Assembly: GCA_963674455.1 (NCBI GenBank)
Contig: CAVMBE010000003.1
Location: 1-64,000, forward strand
DNA length: 64,000 bases
Direction of reading: 5' to 3'
From: Lecanosticta acicola
Taxonomy: Eukaryota > Ascomycota > Dothideomycetes > Mycosphaerellales > Mycosphaerellaceae
Below the pieces are notes generated by a model. It saw only the letters and a program-made list of their open reading frames with translations, had not been told where the DNA came from and did no database searches. Of this stretch, positions 1-9,815 are shown in pieces. Position numbers and translations under genes: made by a program. The number at the start of each line of letters is the position of its first letter. Within the stretch, counting starts at the first letter, position 1.

Positions 1-33
1 CCCGCCCAAATGCCCGGGGTCTGGGAGTTTAAA

Positions 34-59
34 CCCCCCCCCCCCCCCCCCCCCCCCCC
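34..59. repeat. poly-C run of 26 bases
   Basis: Twenty-six consecutive C residues follow AAA at 31-33. Runs this long are rare in fungal DNA and are error-prone in sequencing, so the exact length is uncertain. Confidence 0.9.
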
Positions 60-275
60 TGGCTTCCCATGTAGCTAGCTAGCTGCAGAAAAAAGTCCCC
101 GGAGTAGAAAACCGACGGATCTTGCCTTCTATCCGATCCAGTTTCAATGACAGAGAACGTTGGAATTTTGGATTCTCAGAAAGGCGAGAAAGCGAGACTA
201 CGAGCCCGGCCGCAGATGATGGAAGGCGAAAGATTTGTCGGCGGTTGGCTTTCCGGTAGAGATGTCGATGAGCTG

Positions 276-302
276 AGAGAGGAGAGGAGAGGAGAGGAGA
301 GG
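276..302. repeat. (GGAGA)n microsatellite
   Basis: About five tandem GGAGA units form a purine-rich simple repeat. Confidence 0.85.
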
Positions 303-390
303 AAAGTTGGAGTAGACTGAATGAGAGGATGTGGGCGGTTGTGCGTGATTTGTATGTCGTGTGTTGTGTGCTGGATTGGCAACCTTTCTG

Positions 391-587
391 CCAGCTCATC
401 CGCTCCTTTCAAGTCCAAATAGTGGAAGGATTGAAGATGTGCATTCAGCTGGAGAAGCTTGCTAATGATCTACCCGAGACCCACGCCTACTAACGCCAGC
501 TCATCCGCTCCTCCAAACCCACATTATGGAAGGAAGGATTGAAGAGTTGCATTCGGCTAAAGAAGCTTACTGAGATCTACGCCTAGA
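391..587. repeat. diverged 105-bp tandem duplication
   Basis: Two head-to-tail copies both begin with CCAGCTCATCCGCTCCT, at 391 and 496. They share further blocks (GGAAGGATTGAAGA, GCATTC, AGAAGCTT, ATCTAC, ACGCCTA) with small indels. The copies are clearly related but diverged, so the duplication is old. No ORF spans them. Confidence 0.8.
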
Positions 588-902
588 AGATTCACCAACG
601 CACAACGGCGGCGTCCTGTATGCCTCATCTTAGCTTCTCTCCAGCAGCAAACAGATAACACGCGCGAAAGCCTGAATGATTGAATCGGGGAGAAGTGTTA
701 TTTTGAGACTACTCAAGTTGCTAGGTCAGTCGGAGCATCGACCTCGTAAAACAGCACCGTGTCCATGCTCGCTTGTGGGATGAATTTCGATGGTTGACTG
801 TTGGGGAAAAGAACAAGGGAAAAGGTCGAAGCTGTGTGAGCCTCGAATGCCTGAGCTGCCCTGCTGAGACAGCAAGCAGCAAATGTTCACGCTGCTCGTC
901 CT

Positions 903-2471
903 TCACAAGCCCGGCCTCGTTCCGACGTATTCGATCTTGTGAATACCCGGGCGCTCTCCGGCCTTGACGAGTTCCGTGCCTGTTGTGGGTGGCCGAACGA
1001 TCTTGGGGACGTGCTTCTCATGGCTCGTCAAGAAGCCGCCGGTCATGTCATCCAGGAACTAAAAACCCGGATCAGTAATGCGCACATCAAACATTGCCAA
1101 GGCGCGCTGGCGACTCACTCGATTGAAATCTTTGCTCTGGGCGATGCCGCACTTCTTCGTGCTCTCCGCATGAGCGACCAGCCCGGCCACAGACCGGAAG
1201 CGCTTGGAACAGTTCACGCAATTGAGGACGCGCATGGTATGAGCCAAGACGATGTGATGCTCGAGATCCGTATGAGTGTCGTACTCCGCCGGCATCCGGC
1301 TTGTGGTTTCGGTGCAGTCGGGGAATGGACAGCAGTACTTCTGGATCAAGGCATTGTAGAATCGGTGGGCGCTGTATCCTTCGGCTTGGGGGTCCCAAAA
1401 GTCGACTTTGAGGGCGTTGGTGGCATCGTTGGCCGCCGCTTGTTGCGCGTGATGCTGCAGAATGGCGTCGTAGTCTCCAGGTTGAGGCGGTGTGGGCTTT
1501 GCGTTGGGGAAGAGTGCCTTTGAAGTGCTCTTTCCCCCCCACGCAGCAATCTTATTGCTGGACTGCGAGGAATTGTGACCATCCTCAGCCGCAGAATCAC
1601 GGTGGTATAGCTTCGAGCTTCCGCTAGCACTTGCAGACTTCAGCGACATCTTGCTCATGGCGTTGGAAAGGCTGGGCTGTGACATATTCGACTCCTGCTG
1701 CTTGGGCAAGCCAGGCCAGTCTTGCTTGACCTCATACGGATCCTTCATGTCGATCAAGTCGACCTCCGGTTGCAATGCCTTGTGCCCACCTTCTTGCTCA
1801 TCATCATACTGATCCAGCAGCATGTCACGACCTTCCTGATGCCCCTTGTGCTCATACCCAGAATGGTCAAGCACACTCTCGTACTGCGCATGTGACATTT
1901 CATTCAATTCCAGGTTCGCCCGGAAGATGTGCGGGTCCTTCATGATCTGCTTGATGATGCACTTCCGGTGAATACTGCGGATGAAGTCTATCCGGCGAAT
2001 CACAGAGCAGTGGTCCTCCTCGATATGCTCAATCATGTTCGCTGCGCGGATGAAAGTCTGGCCGCAGCCGGGACAGCCGACGTTCTGGTCGGCCTCGTGC
2101 ATGCGCTCTCGGTGGATCTTGCGCCCTCCAAAGCTCTTGAAATCCTCGCCGCAGAACTCGCAGACGATGTGGTCTGGCATGTTATCGGGTGTCGGCTGTA
2201 TCTTGCCCTCCACGTAAGGGGCCATGTTGTCGACCTTGTGTGCGGTCAATTCTTCCCAGCTGTCGCAGTCCACGTCGCATCTCTTGCAGTAGTAGTGATC
2301 GGCATAGTACTTCTTGTGGCGCTGCATGCCTTTGAGGGTCTCGAAGCGGTGGGGGCATTCTGGGTATGTGCACTCGAACGGAAGCTCCTGATATGGGGTA
2401 TGTTCTATGTCAGTGTCTGGCGAGAGCGGTCTGAGTGATACGCCGCCCCTATTGCCGTTATTTAGAGCCAT
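903..2471 (-). CDS. C2H2 zinc-finger protein, 502 aa, one intron
   Basis: The ATG at 2471 begins MALNNGNRGG. The N-terminal half has four C2H2-type fingers in a row (CTYPECPHRF, CKRCDVDCDS, CEFCGEDFKS, CPGCGQTFIR, roughly residues 30-170). Two more lie near the end (CPFPDCTETT and CVNCSKRFRS). The middle is Ser/Lys-rich and low in complexity. An uninterrupted reading would stop at a TAG that is itself the acceptor of a 60-bp intron (1059-1118; donor GTGAGT, branch ACTGAT, acceptor TTTTTAG). Splicing in phase 0 adds 51 residues that start FLDDMTGGFL and end GTRPGL at 903. Finger spacing fits the fungal C2H2 finger-domain family, probably nucleic-acid binding; the target is unknown. The next gene upstream (2639-3155) is on the same strand 168 bp away. 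Confidence 0.88.
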
Positions 2472-2638
2472 TGTTGAAAATGATTGATGTTGTTTGTGGA
2501 TGTGGTGTGTTTGAGAGGAAGTCAATTCTGATGCGCGTTAAGTAGAAGTTGACTTGGTCAGTGCACCTTCGCTTATTCTGGAAGGCACGATCCGCCCAGC
2601 ATGTGAAAATGGTATGCTCCTCATCCACGTTTCCAATC

Positions 2639-3155
2639 TCACGAACAGACACAGCATGCCGCCCCGGTTGCCCTCTTCTTCTTTCCTCCCTGTGAGATAA
2701 GTACTTTAGTACGGCAACTTCTCCGGGTAGTTCAGGTTGCGTTCACTCACCTTGCTCTTGCCCTTCTCGACGGCCTGTGCTCCCTGCTCCTGCATCTCTA
2801 TTGGCTCGTCTTGAGCCGTGTCCTCCTCAGCAAGAGCCGCTCCTGCTAGGAAGCGCTCAATGCTGCGCCGTGCGAACATTTGTCGCTCGTGCTCCTCCTC
2901 CTGCTCCTGCCGCTGCCGCTGCTCGCGTTCCATTTTCGCTCTTTCCTCCTGCACACGCTGCCTAATCTTGGCCTGGCGCTCACTTACCGTCATTGGGCGG
3001 CCCGGAAGAGCCGCATACTGCTCGCGGGTGATGAAGTCGCCCGTAGGCGTGCGAATGAGACTGCCCGGTGCGGTGCGGTCCAGGATGTCAATTTCTGACC
3101 AGCGATTGATGCGCTCGGGTGCTGCCGGCGAGCTGATATTGGGACTTTCGGCCAT
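2639..3155 (-). CDS. small coiled-coil protein with splice-created CaaX-like tail, 151 aa
   Basis: I do not recognise the family. The ATG is at 3155 (MAESPNISSP). Residues about 45-110 are strongly charged Arg/Gln/Glu-rich helix (SERQAKIRQRVQEERAKMER), likely coiled coil. A 61-bp intron (2690-2750) has a perfect GTGAGT donor and a CACAG acceptor. Retention gives a 149-aa product ending LPY. Splicing in phase 0 gives a 16-residue tail, GGKKKRATGAACCVCS, then TGA at 2639-2641. Its last four residues, CVCS, fit a farnesyl-type CaaX box. They are preceded by another Cys and a polybasic KKKR, as in prenylated and palmitoylated peripheral membrane proteins. Lipidation and any splicing switch are inference. 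Confidence 0.72.
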
Positions 3156-4934
3156 CTTGCACGGTTGTGATTGTGTGAGAGTGCTTGCTTGTTAGTGTGG
3201 AAGGAGCTACCCTGTTTGAGATGTGATGTCGGAAGTGATTGTGGTGTGAGTCGAAGTGAGAGTGTGGAAGCCAGCGTTCACATGGGATTCTCGGCGGCTA
3301 ATCCACGGACTCGCTTGGACGCACGGACCGCTTCCCTGTAACTCCAGGTGGTTGCCAGCTAATATGGTGCCATCCAACTCCCCATTGGCATGTAACCCAA
3401 CGATGATTTGGAGATGAATTATCCTCAGCCTGTTGATCTTAACATAGTCTTATTGGGCTCCCCGATAGCATCATCTCCATCGAAGTGCCGAAGAAGGGAT
3501 GTATCCAGCAATTTTCCTTTCCCAGTCTAGTGTCGCACAATTCTCCGTTGGCATTCCCATGGACATACCGGGAAAAGGAGTATCTCGATAGCACATGTCC
3601 TAGATTCGGTCTCATCCGGCTCTCCAGTGGCCTGGTGCATAACATAGTATTAGGGACACAGTCCTTTGATGGGTCCTTGCTACGTTCCGGTGCTGTCAGA
3701 CTCCCTATCGACTGACGATGCCAATCATTGCCCGGGAACCGCATCTCGAAGACTCTGAGCGCCGGTCTACTCTGCTGTTGCGAAGCTCTGTGGCCCTTGA
3801 AGATACTAGAGACGAGGAGTGTGGCTAGGCATTGCCTATCAGTTCGGTACAATCAACCTCGCGCAGACTATCTCCTCTGGTCTCTCTGCGAATGCATCTC
3901 CGAGGCCCTAGGAAGTGGTCTGGTGTTGTCGAAACATACCGGGATCTGCTACCATGGAAGAGCCGGGGACGAAAGATGTCCGTGACAAACTTTGCTGACT
4001 TGAGACTTGCTGCAATTCCTGGTAAGCATCGTCGTCCACGAGATGCTGCAGGAAGCCACGGGCAAAGAAACATCCCCTTGGCAAGCAGCACCGATCTAGT
4101 GCTATCCGAATCGCCAAAATCTTCGTAGGTGCTCTACTTCGAGAAACGTTGGAGAAGAGCGAGCGTCAACGCAAGTAGCCTGAACGGACTATGTCAAGCT
4201 CTCCAGAGGCATCTTTTCTTACCGGGATAATCGACCAGGCAAGAAATCGCACCTAGGAGGTAGGCACGTCTCGGAGAGCATCTCCATGCAGAGATATCAG
4301 ACTAGCCACAGGCGCTGGCGATAGTAAACACGCCGGGGGGAAGCATGTCCACATCACAGAGAAGCAATCTGGTAAGGTCGACCTCCCAGTGGGCTCAACC
4401 GTTCGGTCATGGCAACAGCGGTCATTACGTAGAGACCTCGTTGTTCTCAATCCCCGGCCCAGGTACCAGATCGCTGGCGCTCTGTGGGACAAACATCCAA
4501 TCGCAAAAGTGTTAGCCGTGGCTGGCAAAGGTGTCACGCATACGTACTAGCCATGAGCTGTCCAGTGAACACGTTGATGTCGCTATCTTGTACAGGATCG
4601 CGGGAACAGGTCTGCGGGTTGGAAGGGAGCGAGACCGCGAAATGAACTTTGCGTCCTCCTTCAGTCTACAATCATTCGTGGTCCGCGGAGGTACTATGCA
4701 GCCGGATGATGAAGGCTCTCCAAGAGTAGTCATTCCAAGTTGTCCAAGCACCGTCCAATGTCAGCTCGCATTGATGCCGTTGGACTCTGCTTCCCCAGTC
4801 GTGGACGATGATCAGGAAGATCGGCGAAGCGCTGGAAGCGGAACGAAATGTGAACGTGAGACTTGATCGCGGCGTCATACAGCACTATCTCCCAAACTCT
4901 TGGTATAACGAATTCTCTCCCCTCGTGTCTGAAT
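3156..4934. other. gene-free interval
   Basis: This 1.8 kb between the small coiled-coil gene and cyanase has only short overlapping ORFs on both strands and no recognisable domain or splice structure. The phrase CATACCGGGA recurs near 3565 and 3935, hinting at old duplications. I see nothing else. Confidence 0.4.
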
Positions 4935-5571
4935 CTAGAAGCGGGTGTACGGCAACCTACACCTCGTTAGCAGCAATTCCAGTCCCCGTCAGTCCGAAGC
5001 CGCAAAGCACGATCAATACACACCACTTTCCCCTCAACGTAATCTTAACCCAATCCCCCTTCTCATCCGTCTCCTTCTCCACCTTGGTACTGTAAGAAAT
5101 GGCACTCATGATGCCATCCCCAAACTTCTCATTGATAACGGCCTTGTACGCATATCCATAATTCTGCACAATCTCATACAAGCGGTACATCAGGGGCTCC
5201 TTGGGCGGCATCTCCATCGATCTTCCGCGGTCGGGGAGGCCGATGATTTCGGTTTCGCGGAGCATGGCTTCATTGATCTGGAGGAGTTTGGCGAGCTTGG
5301 CGATGTCTTCATCGGTTGCGTTGGCTTGGCCGTAGAAGATGGCTGCCACGGCTACTTCGTCGCGGCCGAGGGCTTGGCCGATGGTTTCGAAGGACAGGTT
5401 GTGCTTCTTCTTTTGGGCGAAGAGGATGCTGCTGTGGGCGGGGAGTTTGGCGGCGAGGTCTTGCTGCGGGAAGCATTAGCTTGGAAAGGCGAGGTTGCAA
5501 GCATTGGAAGTGATGGTTCATACAGTGAGGACGGCGATGGGGTGTCCGCTGGAGGTTCCTTGGGCTGCCAT
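4935..5571 (-). CDS. cynS: cyanate hydratase (cyanase), 169 aa, two introns
   Basis: Cyanase converts cyanate and bicarbonate to ammonia and CO2 in the cytosol. Exon 1 (5524-5571) encodes MAAQGTSSGHPIAVLT. Intron 1 is 5464-5523 (GTATGA, branch GCTAATG, acceptor CGCAG). Exon 2 is 5024-5463. Intron 2 is 4957-5023 (GTGTGT, branch TGCTAACG, acceptor GTGTAG). Exon 3 completes the family C-terminus GKWLPYTRF. The N-terminal part is the helical domain (SFETIGQALGRDEVAVAAIF). The catalytic triad is present as Arg110, Glu113 (MYRLYEIV) and Ser136 (FGDGIMSAIS), with the same 3- and 26-residue spacing as Arg96, Glu99 and Ser122 of the E. coli enzyme. Length is close to the usual 150-160 aa. A continuous reading of exon 2 would replace the correct C-terminus with unrelated residues, so both introns matter. 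Confidence 0.96.
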
Positions 5572-6469
5572 GGTTGCGATTCAAAGGGCGCTGTCGGTCA
5601 GCTTTGTGGTGAGGGTGAATTTGGTCTTTTGAAAGAAGCAGAGCGTGGGGTGTAGGAGGACGAGGTCGAGTACTTAACCACCTGCGCAGGAGCTACTTCC
5701 GCTGGTGCAGAGAGGAGACGTCGGATGGTTCTAGAGCTCCCGTCTCTCCGATCATCATGCATCATGGTCAAGGTCAAGTGGAGCAGGGCCACGCCTTGTC
5801 CTCTTCACATCCACACATCTTCCGCACCAGCCAAACCAGACAACCAAACAGACCCTCTCCAGCACGCTGCTGGTGCGCACGGTGGTGTGTCATCACAGTG
5901 TTATCACCGTCTGGTGTAGTGGAATGGAGGCGAAGGATCTCCTCGGCGGACGTGGACGTCAGGATGAAGCAGATCCGCAAAAGCTCCCTTCCAGTTCCCT
6001 GCGCTTGCCTGCCCCGCTGTTTCGTTTGACTTCCCGGCACACCGGCAAAGTGTGACGTCCCGGCCCGGAGCCGGCTGCTTTTTGGAATTCCCGTCACCTG
6101 GAATCCTTGGCACATACATGTCTTGGCATATACATATTGCGTTCACGCGTAGAAGTCCACATCTCTCTGCTGTCGTGGCATGGGATATCTACGACAGGGG
6201 AGCTGGATATGTTGTCATGGTTGACGACGTGAGAATCGAGCCGATGGCGAGCTTCTTCTTGGGCTTCACAACCTTTCCAAGACGCGTCGCTTGACATTCA
6301 TCCCACGATGCGTGAGAGACAACTTGGTATACCATCTGACCTCGAAAACAGCCATCTACAATCTGGGCCTTGTAGAGGCAGGGTATCTTCAATTCCAATT
6401 CCACAACACAGCCCAGACGGATTCAACGGGAAAGCCATCCGCCAGCCATACGGGCCTGCTCGACATCAG
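5572..6469. other. intergenic, upstream of cynS
   Basis: About 0.9 kb lies between the cyanase start and the 3' end of the next minus-strand gene. It holds only short, mutually overlapping ORFs and no domain. It presumably includes the cynS promoter, but no motif stood out. Confidence 0.4.
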
Positions 6470-7213
6470 CTACACTTCCTCCGGCATATCCTCAAACAAC
6501 CTCGCAATCTCCACCCGATACCTCTCCGCCGTCCTGCTACTCTCCTCCACCGAATACTTCCTCGACCGCTGCCAACTCACCCCCCAACCCCGCGCCATCC
6601 TCTCCAAATCCCCCATCAAGACCTCCCTCCTGCCCAACCGAAAAGTCACAGTCCCCAACCCATCCACGAAAAACCGAAACCTCACGATCGCCTTGGGGTG
6701 AAACAACCCCTTGATGACCCTCATATGCTCCCAATCCAACTTGCCCACATCCCCTCCACCACCACCCCCGACCCCCCTCGCGGCACCTTTCAGCGCCGCA
6801 AGCGACACAGTAACATCCCGGATCTCCCTCGCCTGCTCCCTCCCCACCCTCTCCACCCACTCCACCAATCGCCCCATGATCCGCTCCTGATGCCTGCTCT
6901 TCAGATATTCCATCTCAATCACAAACCGGTTCAGCGAGAACCACAGTCTCAGACTCTCTTTACGGATACTCTTGCACGTCAACGGGAGCCCCGTCACCCG
7001 CAGCGGTTCGAGGGCGTGCCTGTGGCCTCCGCCTGTCCGCGCGGGCTCCATGATCTTGGAGCGGTGGAACGGGCAGTCGAACCAGCCCTGTTCGAGGTTG
7101 ACGGTCTGCGATTCCGGGTGGAAGGGGGAGGTGGCATCGCCTTCGAGCAGGGCGAGCTCGTAGATGTGATTGCGCAGTTCGCCGGAGAGTTTGTTGAAGA
7201 GGGAAGTCTCCAT
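6470..7213 (-). CDS. F-box/2EXR-like protein, 247 aa
   Basis: The start ATG is at 7213. The N-terminal motif LFNKLSGELRNHIYELALL matches the 'LPxELRNxIYELAL' signature that opens many fungal F-box-like/2EXR proteins. A second family-like block, LPLTCKSIRKESLRLWFSLN (about residues 76-95), follows. A Gly run (GVGGGGGGDV) near residue 150 is a linker. No intron is needed. Function is unknown; F-box relatives act as substrate adaptors of SCF ubiquitin ligases, but this class often lacks proof of Skp1 binding. A similar small gene lies at 8229-8837 on the same strand. Confidence 0.78.
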   Translation of the reverse strand: METSLFNKLSGELRNHIYELALLEGDATSPFHPESQTVNLEQGWFDCPFHRSKIMEPARTGGGHRHALEPLRVTGLPLTCKSIRKESLRLWFSLNRFVIEMEYLKSRHQERIMGRLVEWVERVGREQAREIRDVTVSLAALKGAARGVGGGGGGDVGKLDWEHMRVIKGLFHPKAIVRFRFFVDGLGTVTFRLGRREVLMGDLERMARGWGVSWQRSRKYSVEESSRTAERYRVEIARLFEDMPEEV

Positions 7214-8228
7214 GGTTCTGAATGTATGTGCCGTGCTGGGAGGGTTTGAGGTGGAAGATAGAGACGGGCGTTGAGATCCTATCTTGTTGGTGAACGGGGA
7301 GCTTTAGGCTTCAGCGAGGAGATATCTTCATCAATGTATTTGGAACAACCCCGAGAGGGAGACGAGAGATAAAAGGAAGATAATTCGCGCCTCTCAGCCA
7401 CGGTAGCGACGCTAACAGAGAGCAATCCTCATCAATGCACCCTGCACCAAGAAAGATGGTATGAACGAGCGAGCGAGCGAGCGAATAATTCTGACTAGAG
7501 CATACCCGCCAGTGAACCCCGAATCAAGAACTGCCAACATCTTTTTGCAGCAAGGATCTCCAGCACACACGATCCTGCCAGCCTGCCAGCCTGCACCCTG
7601 ACTCGATCCCCGCCGTGATAGGCATCTCCCAGTACTCCCGAGAGATGATCGACTGGTACTTCTGTGCTTCCAAGACAATCGAACCCTGAATTATCGATAG
7701 TCTGCCGATGCTGATCTGCAAAGGGTCCTCAGAGGTCGTGGAAAGGCTGAAGCTTACGCACGGATCATCGTCGTGATTTGCCATCACCATGTCGGATTTG
7801 AAAATCCCGTGCGAACGGTCTCGCGCACGTCGGGCAGAGGCGTGCGGGAGGCCGTAACGACGTAGATAGATATGGAGAATGGATTGCATGGTGTGGGAGC
7901 GTGCGCTTTCCGACTTTGAAGGTGCTACGGCCCGGGAGATCGGTTGGCTCTCGACGTGGAAACATATCAGACAAACATGATGAAAATATGGTGGGAAACA
8001 GGCACACTCGGCTCAAGAAGACGGCGGGCGTCCCTTCATACAGTAGTAGTGTCAACGTACAAAGTCCCTGCTGTCCCAGGCATGCATTTCAAGAAGAGTG
8101 AAGAGTCGCCTTCTCCACGCTTCCAGGTCTCCTCAATGTCCGCCAAGCTTTCTCAACACAACCACTTTCCTGAGCGTCACGGGCGCCCATCCAAAGTCGT
8201 CGTTGTGCTTGTCCAATAGAAGAGAGCT
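7214..8228. other. intergenic, with (GAGC)n repeat
   Basis: No supportable gene lies in this 1 kb. A short GAGC tetranucleotide repeat lies at about 7463-7484. The ORFs here are short and overlap on opposite strands. Confidence 0.4.
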
Positions 8229-8837
8229 TCATGGCATGGCCAGCGCGAGGCGCCACAGGCAGAGGATGCCGCCGTCGAACTCTGCCATGTCGAGTGGGTC
8301 GTGAGGGCGCATGTTGACCTCGTTGTAGACCTGTCGAATGCCAGCGAGGGTGCCGCCTTTGTCGTATGGGTCGAGGATGATGTCGAGGAAGGCCTCGCTG
8401 GCGCCAGGCTCAGGGTTGGCGAGGCGAGCCTTGACGGTGATGGTGCAATCGATGTTGAGATACTGGTACAGGGTGCGAAGCATGTACCAGTCCACGGGGT
8501 AGGGCGCTGGGCGTGAGTCGTCCGCAATACCGAGATCGATAGTGATGTTGCTGATGAGGCTGGAGAGTGGCATGCCAATGCGGACGCACTGCGTGACCAT
8601 TTTCCGAATCCACTTCGCGCTGTCCACGACACGACCGATGTGGTTGACGTAGATGACCAAGTCATTGTTCCCAAAGAACATGGGAAGGACGACGCTGCGA
8701 ATGGCCTTGCAAGTTTCTGCAAGGTCGGGGGGGTTTGCGATGTTTACCTTCTGATCTTTGTAGTCATCCGTAACCACGAGCTCGAAGATGCGGTTGAGCA
8801 TCTCGTTCGGGATCTTGGACAGAGGAGAGCTGTCCAT
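8229..8837 (-). CDS. F-box-like protein, 202 aa
   Basis: The ATG at 8837 begins MDSSPLSKIPNEMLNRIFEL, the F-box-like opening 'LPxEMLxxIFELV'. The next block, PPDLAETCKAIRSVVLPMFF, matches the usual 'LLxxCRxIRxEALPLFY' pattern of fungal small F-box/2EXR proteins. The rest has no motif I know. There is no intron. It is shorter than most relatives, and ends in a Trp/Leu-rich tail (LCLWRLALAMP). It may belong to the same expanded family as the 6470-7213 gene; pairwise identity is low apart from the opening motif. Confidence 0.75.
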   Translation of the reverse strand: MDSSPLSKIPNEMLNRIFELVVTDDYKDQKVNIANPPDLAETCKAIRSVVLPMFFGNNDLVIYVNHIGRVVDSAKWIRKMVTQCVRIGMPLSSLISNITIDLGIADDSRPAPYPVDWYMLRTLYQYLNIDCTITVKARLANPEPGASEAFLDIILDPYDKGGTLAGIRQVYNEVNMRPHDPLDMAEFDGGILCLWRLALAMP

Positions 8838-9815
8838 CTCTGATGAGCGTGTTGAAAGAATGTGCTGTGACGAGTTAGTACCTCCGTGAGGTTGTGCTTT
8901 GCCATGCTACTCACGAGGTTCTTGAAGGAATGTTTGGGATGCTGGTCTAAGAGAGGGTGGTGGAGCAATGCCGTCTATCGAGGGTCGGTTGGTGTCGAGG
9001 AGAGAAGACGGGAGAAGATTCAGTCGAGTGGGAAGAAATAATTTTGAGCTTCCCAGTGTGTGCGCATGGGCCACTCGGCTCAGGCCGTGCGGTCGTCACT
9101 GCAGCAATACTGCCGTCATAGCAAACGCCGCCCATGGCGGGAAGGAAGGAGCGACGACAACTGCCGGGACATCGATGCCGAATTCGATGAGCAGCCGTTC
9201 AATATTTGAAAGCAAAATGAATGGGAAGCTGTGCCAAGCCTTTCACGTGGGAAAGCCCCCTTTCACAGCGGGACAGCACCCAGCTTCAAAGGTCAATATC
9301 TCGACCGCGACGCGTTCTACGCGCATCAAATCTTTTCGAGGAGATCCGTTGTGGCCGTAAGATACTCCTGGACATGTTTACTGTTCGGTTCAGAGTGTAG
9401 TGTTGGCGTAAACAAGGCAGTCTGGTGAAGCTCATCCCGAGCGACGACAGCCGTCGCCCGACCAATCGCGAACGCTCGGCTTGTCTTTTTTCATCCGAAC
9501 GCGGGCAGTTGCATGGATCTTACGGCTTTAATTCCCGGAACGCTTCCGCCGCGACGCGTGAGAGCCTGAGGCGCTCAAATCATGGCCACTCAGGAGCCAG
9601 CAAAAGTTTCATTGGGAAGGAGCATCGCTCGCTAGCGTCGCGTCACGGCTGAGCGCCGCAACCTCTCCCCGCAAGGTACTGTTCGAAGCTCTGGACAGGA
9701 GGAAGAAGATGTTCCACGTAGCTGACATGGTAGAGCGGACACTAAAGAATTGTTGTGTAGGGCCGAAGTATGCCGGAGCGGATGTCGTTTAGTCATGCTT
9801 TTCCGCGCGTTCCTT
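8838..9815. other. intergenic
   Basis: Nearly 1 kb holds only short ORFs without motifs. I see no RNA gene or repeat of note. Confidence 0.4.

Larger units (their letters stand above)
1..902. other. gene-free left edge
   Basis: I find no supportable gene here. The short ORFs on both strands lack family features. The stretch holds a homopolymer C run, a GGAGA microsatellite and a diverged 105-bp tandem duplication, listed separately. The right part is the 3' flank of the minus-strand zinc-finger gene that ends at 903. Confidence 0.5.

Noticed and set aside
34..59. Telomere or contig end signal at the poly-C run
   Set aside because: It is a pure homopolymer, not CCCTAA repeats, and unique sequence lies on both sides.
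4945..5655. 236-codon plus-strand ORF over the cyanase gene
   Set aside because: It is antisense to the three cyanase exons, whose catalytic residues and splice sites are all in place on the minus strand.
6308..7249. 313-codon plus-strand ORF
   Set aside because: It is the antisense shadow of the F-box/2EXR-like gene and starts upstream only because stops are sparse in GC-rich complement.
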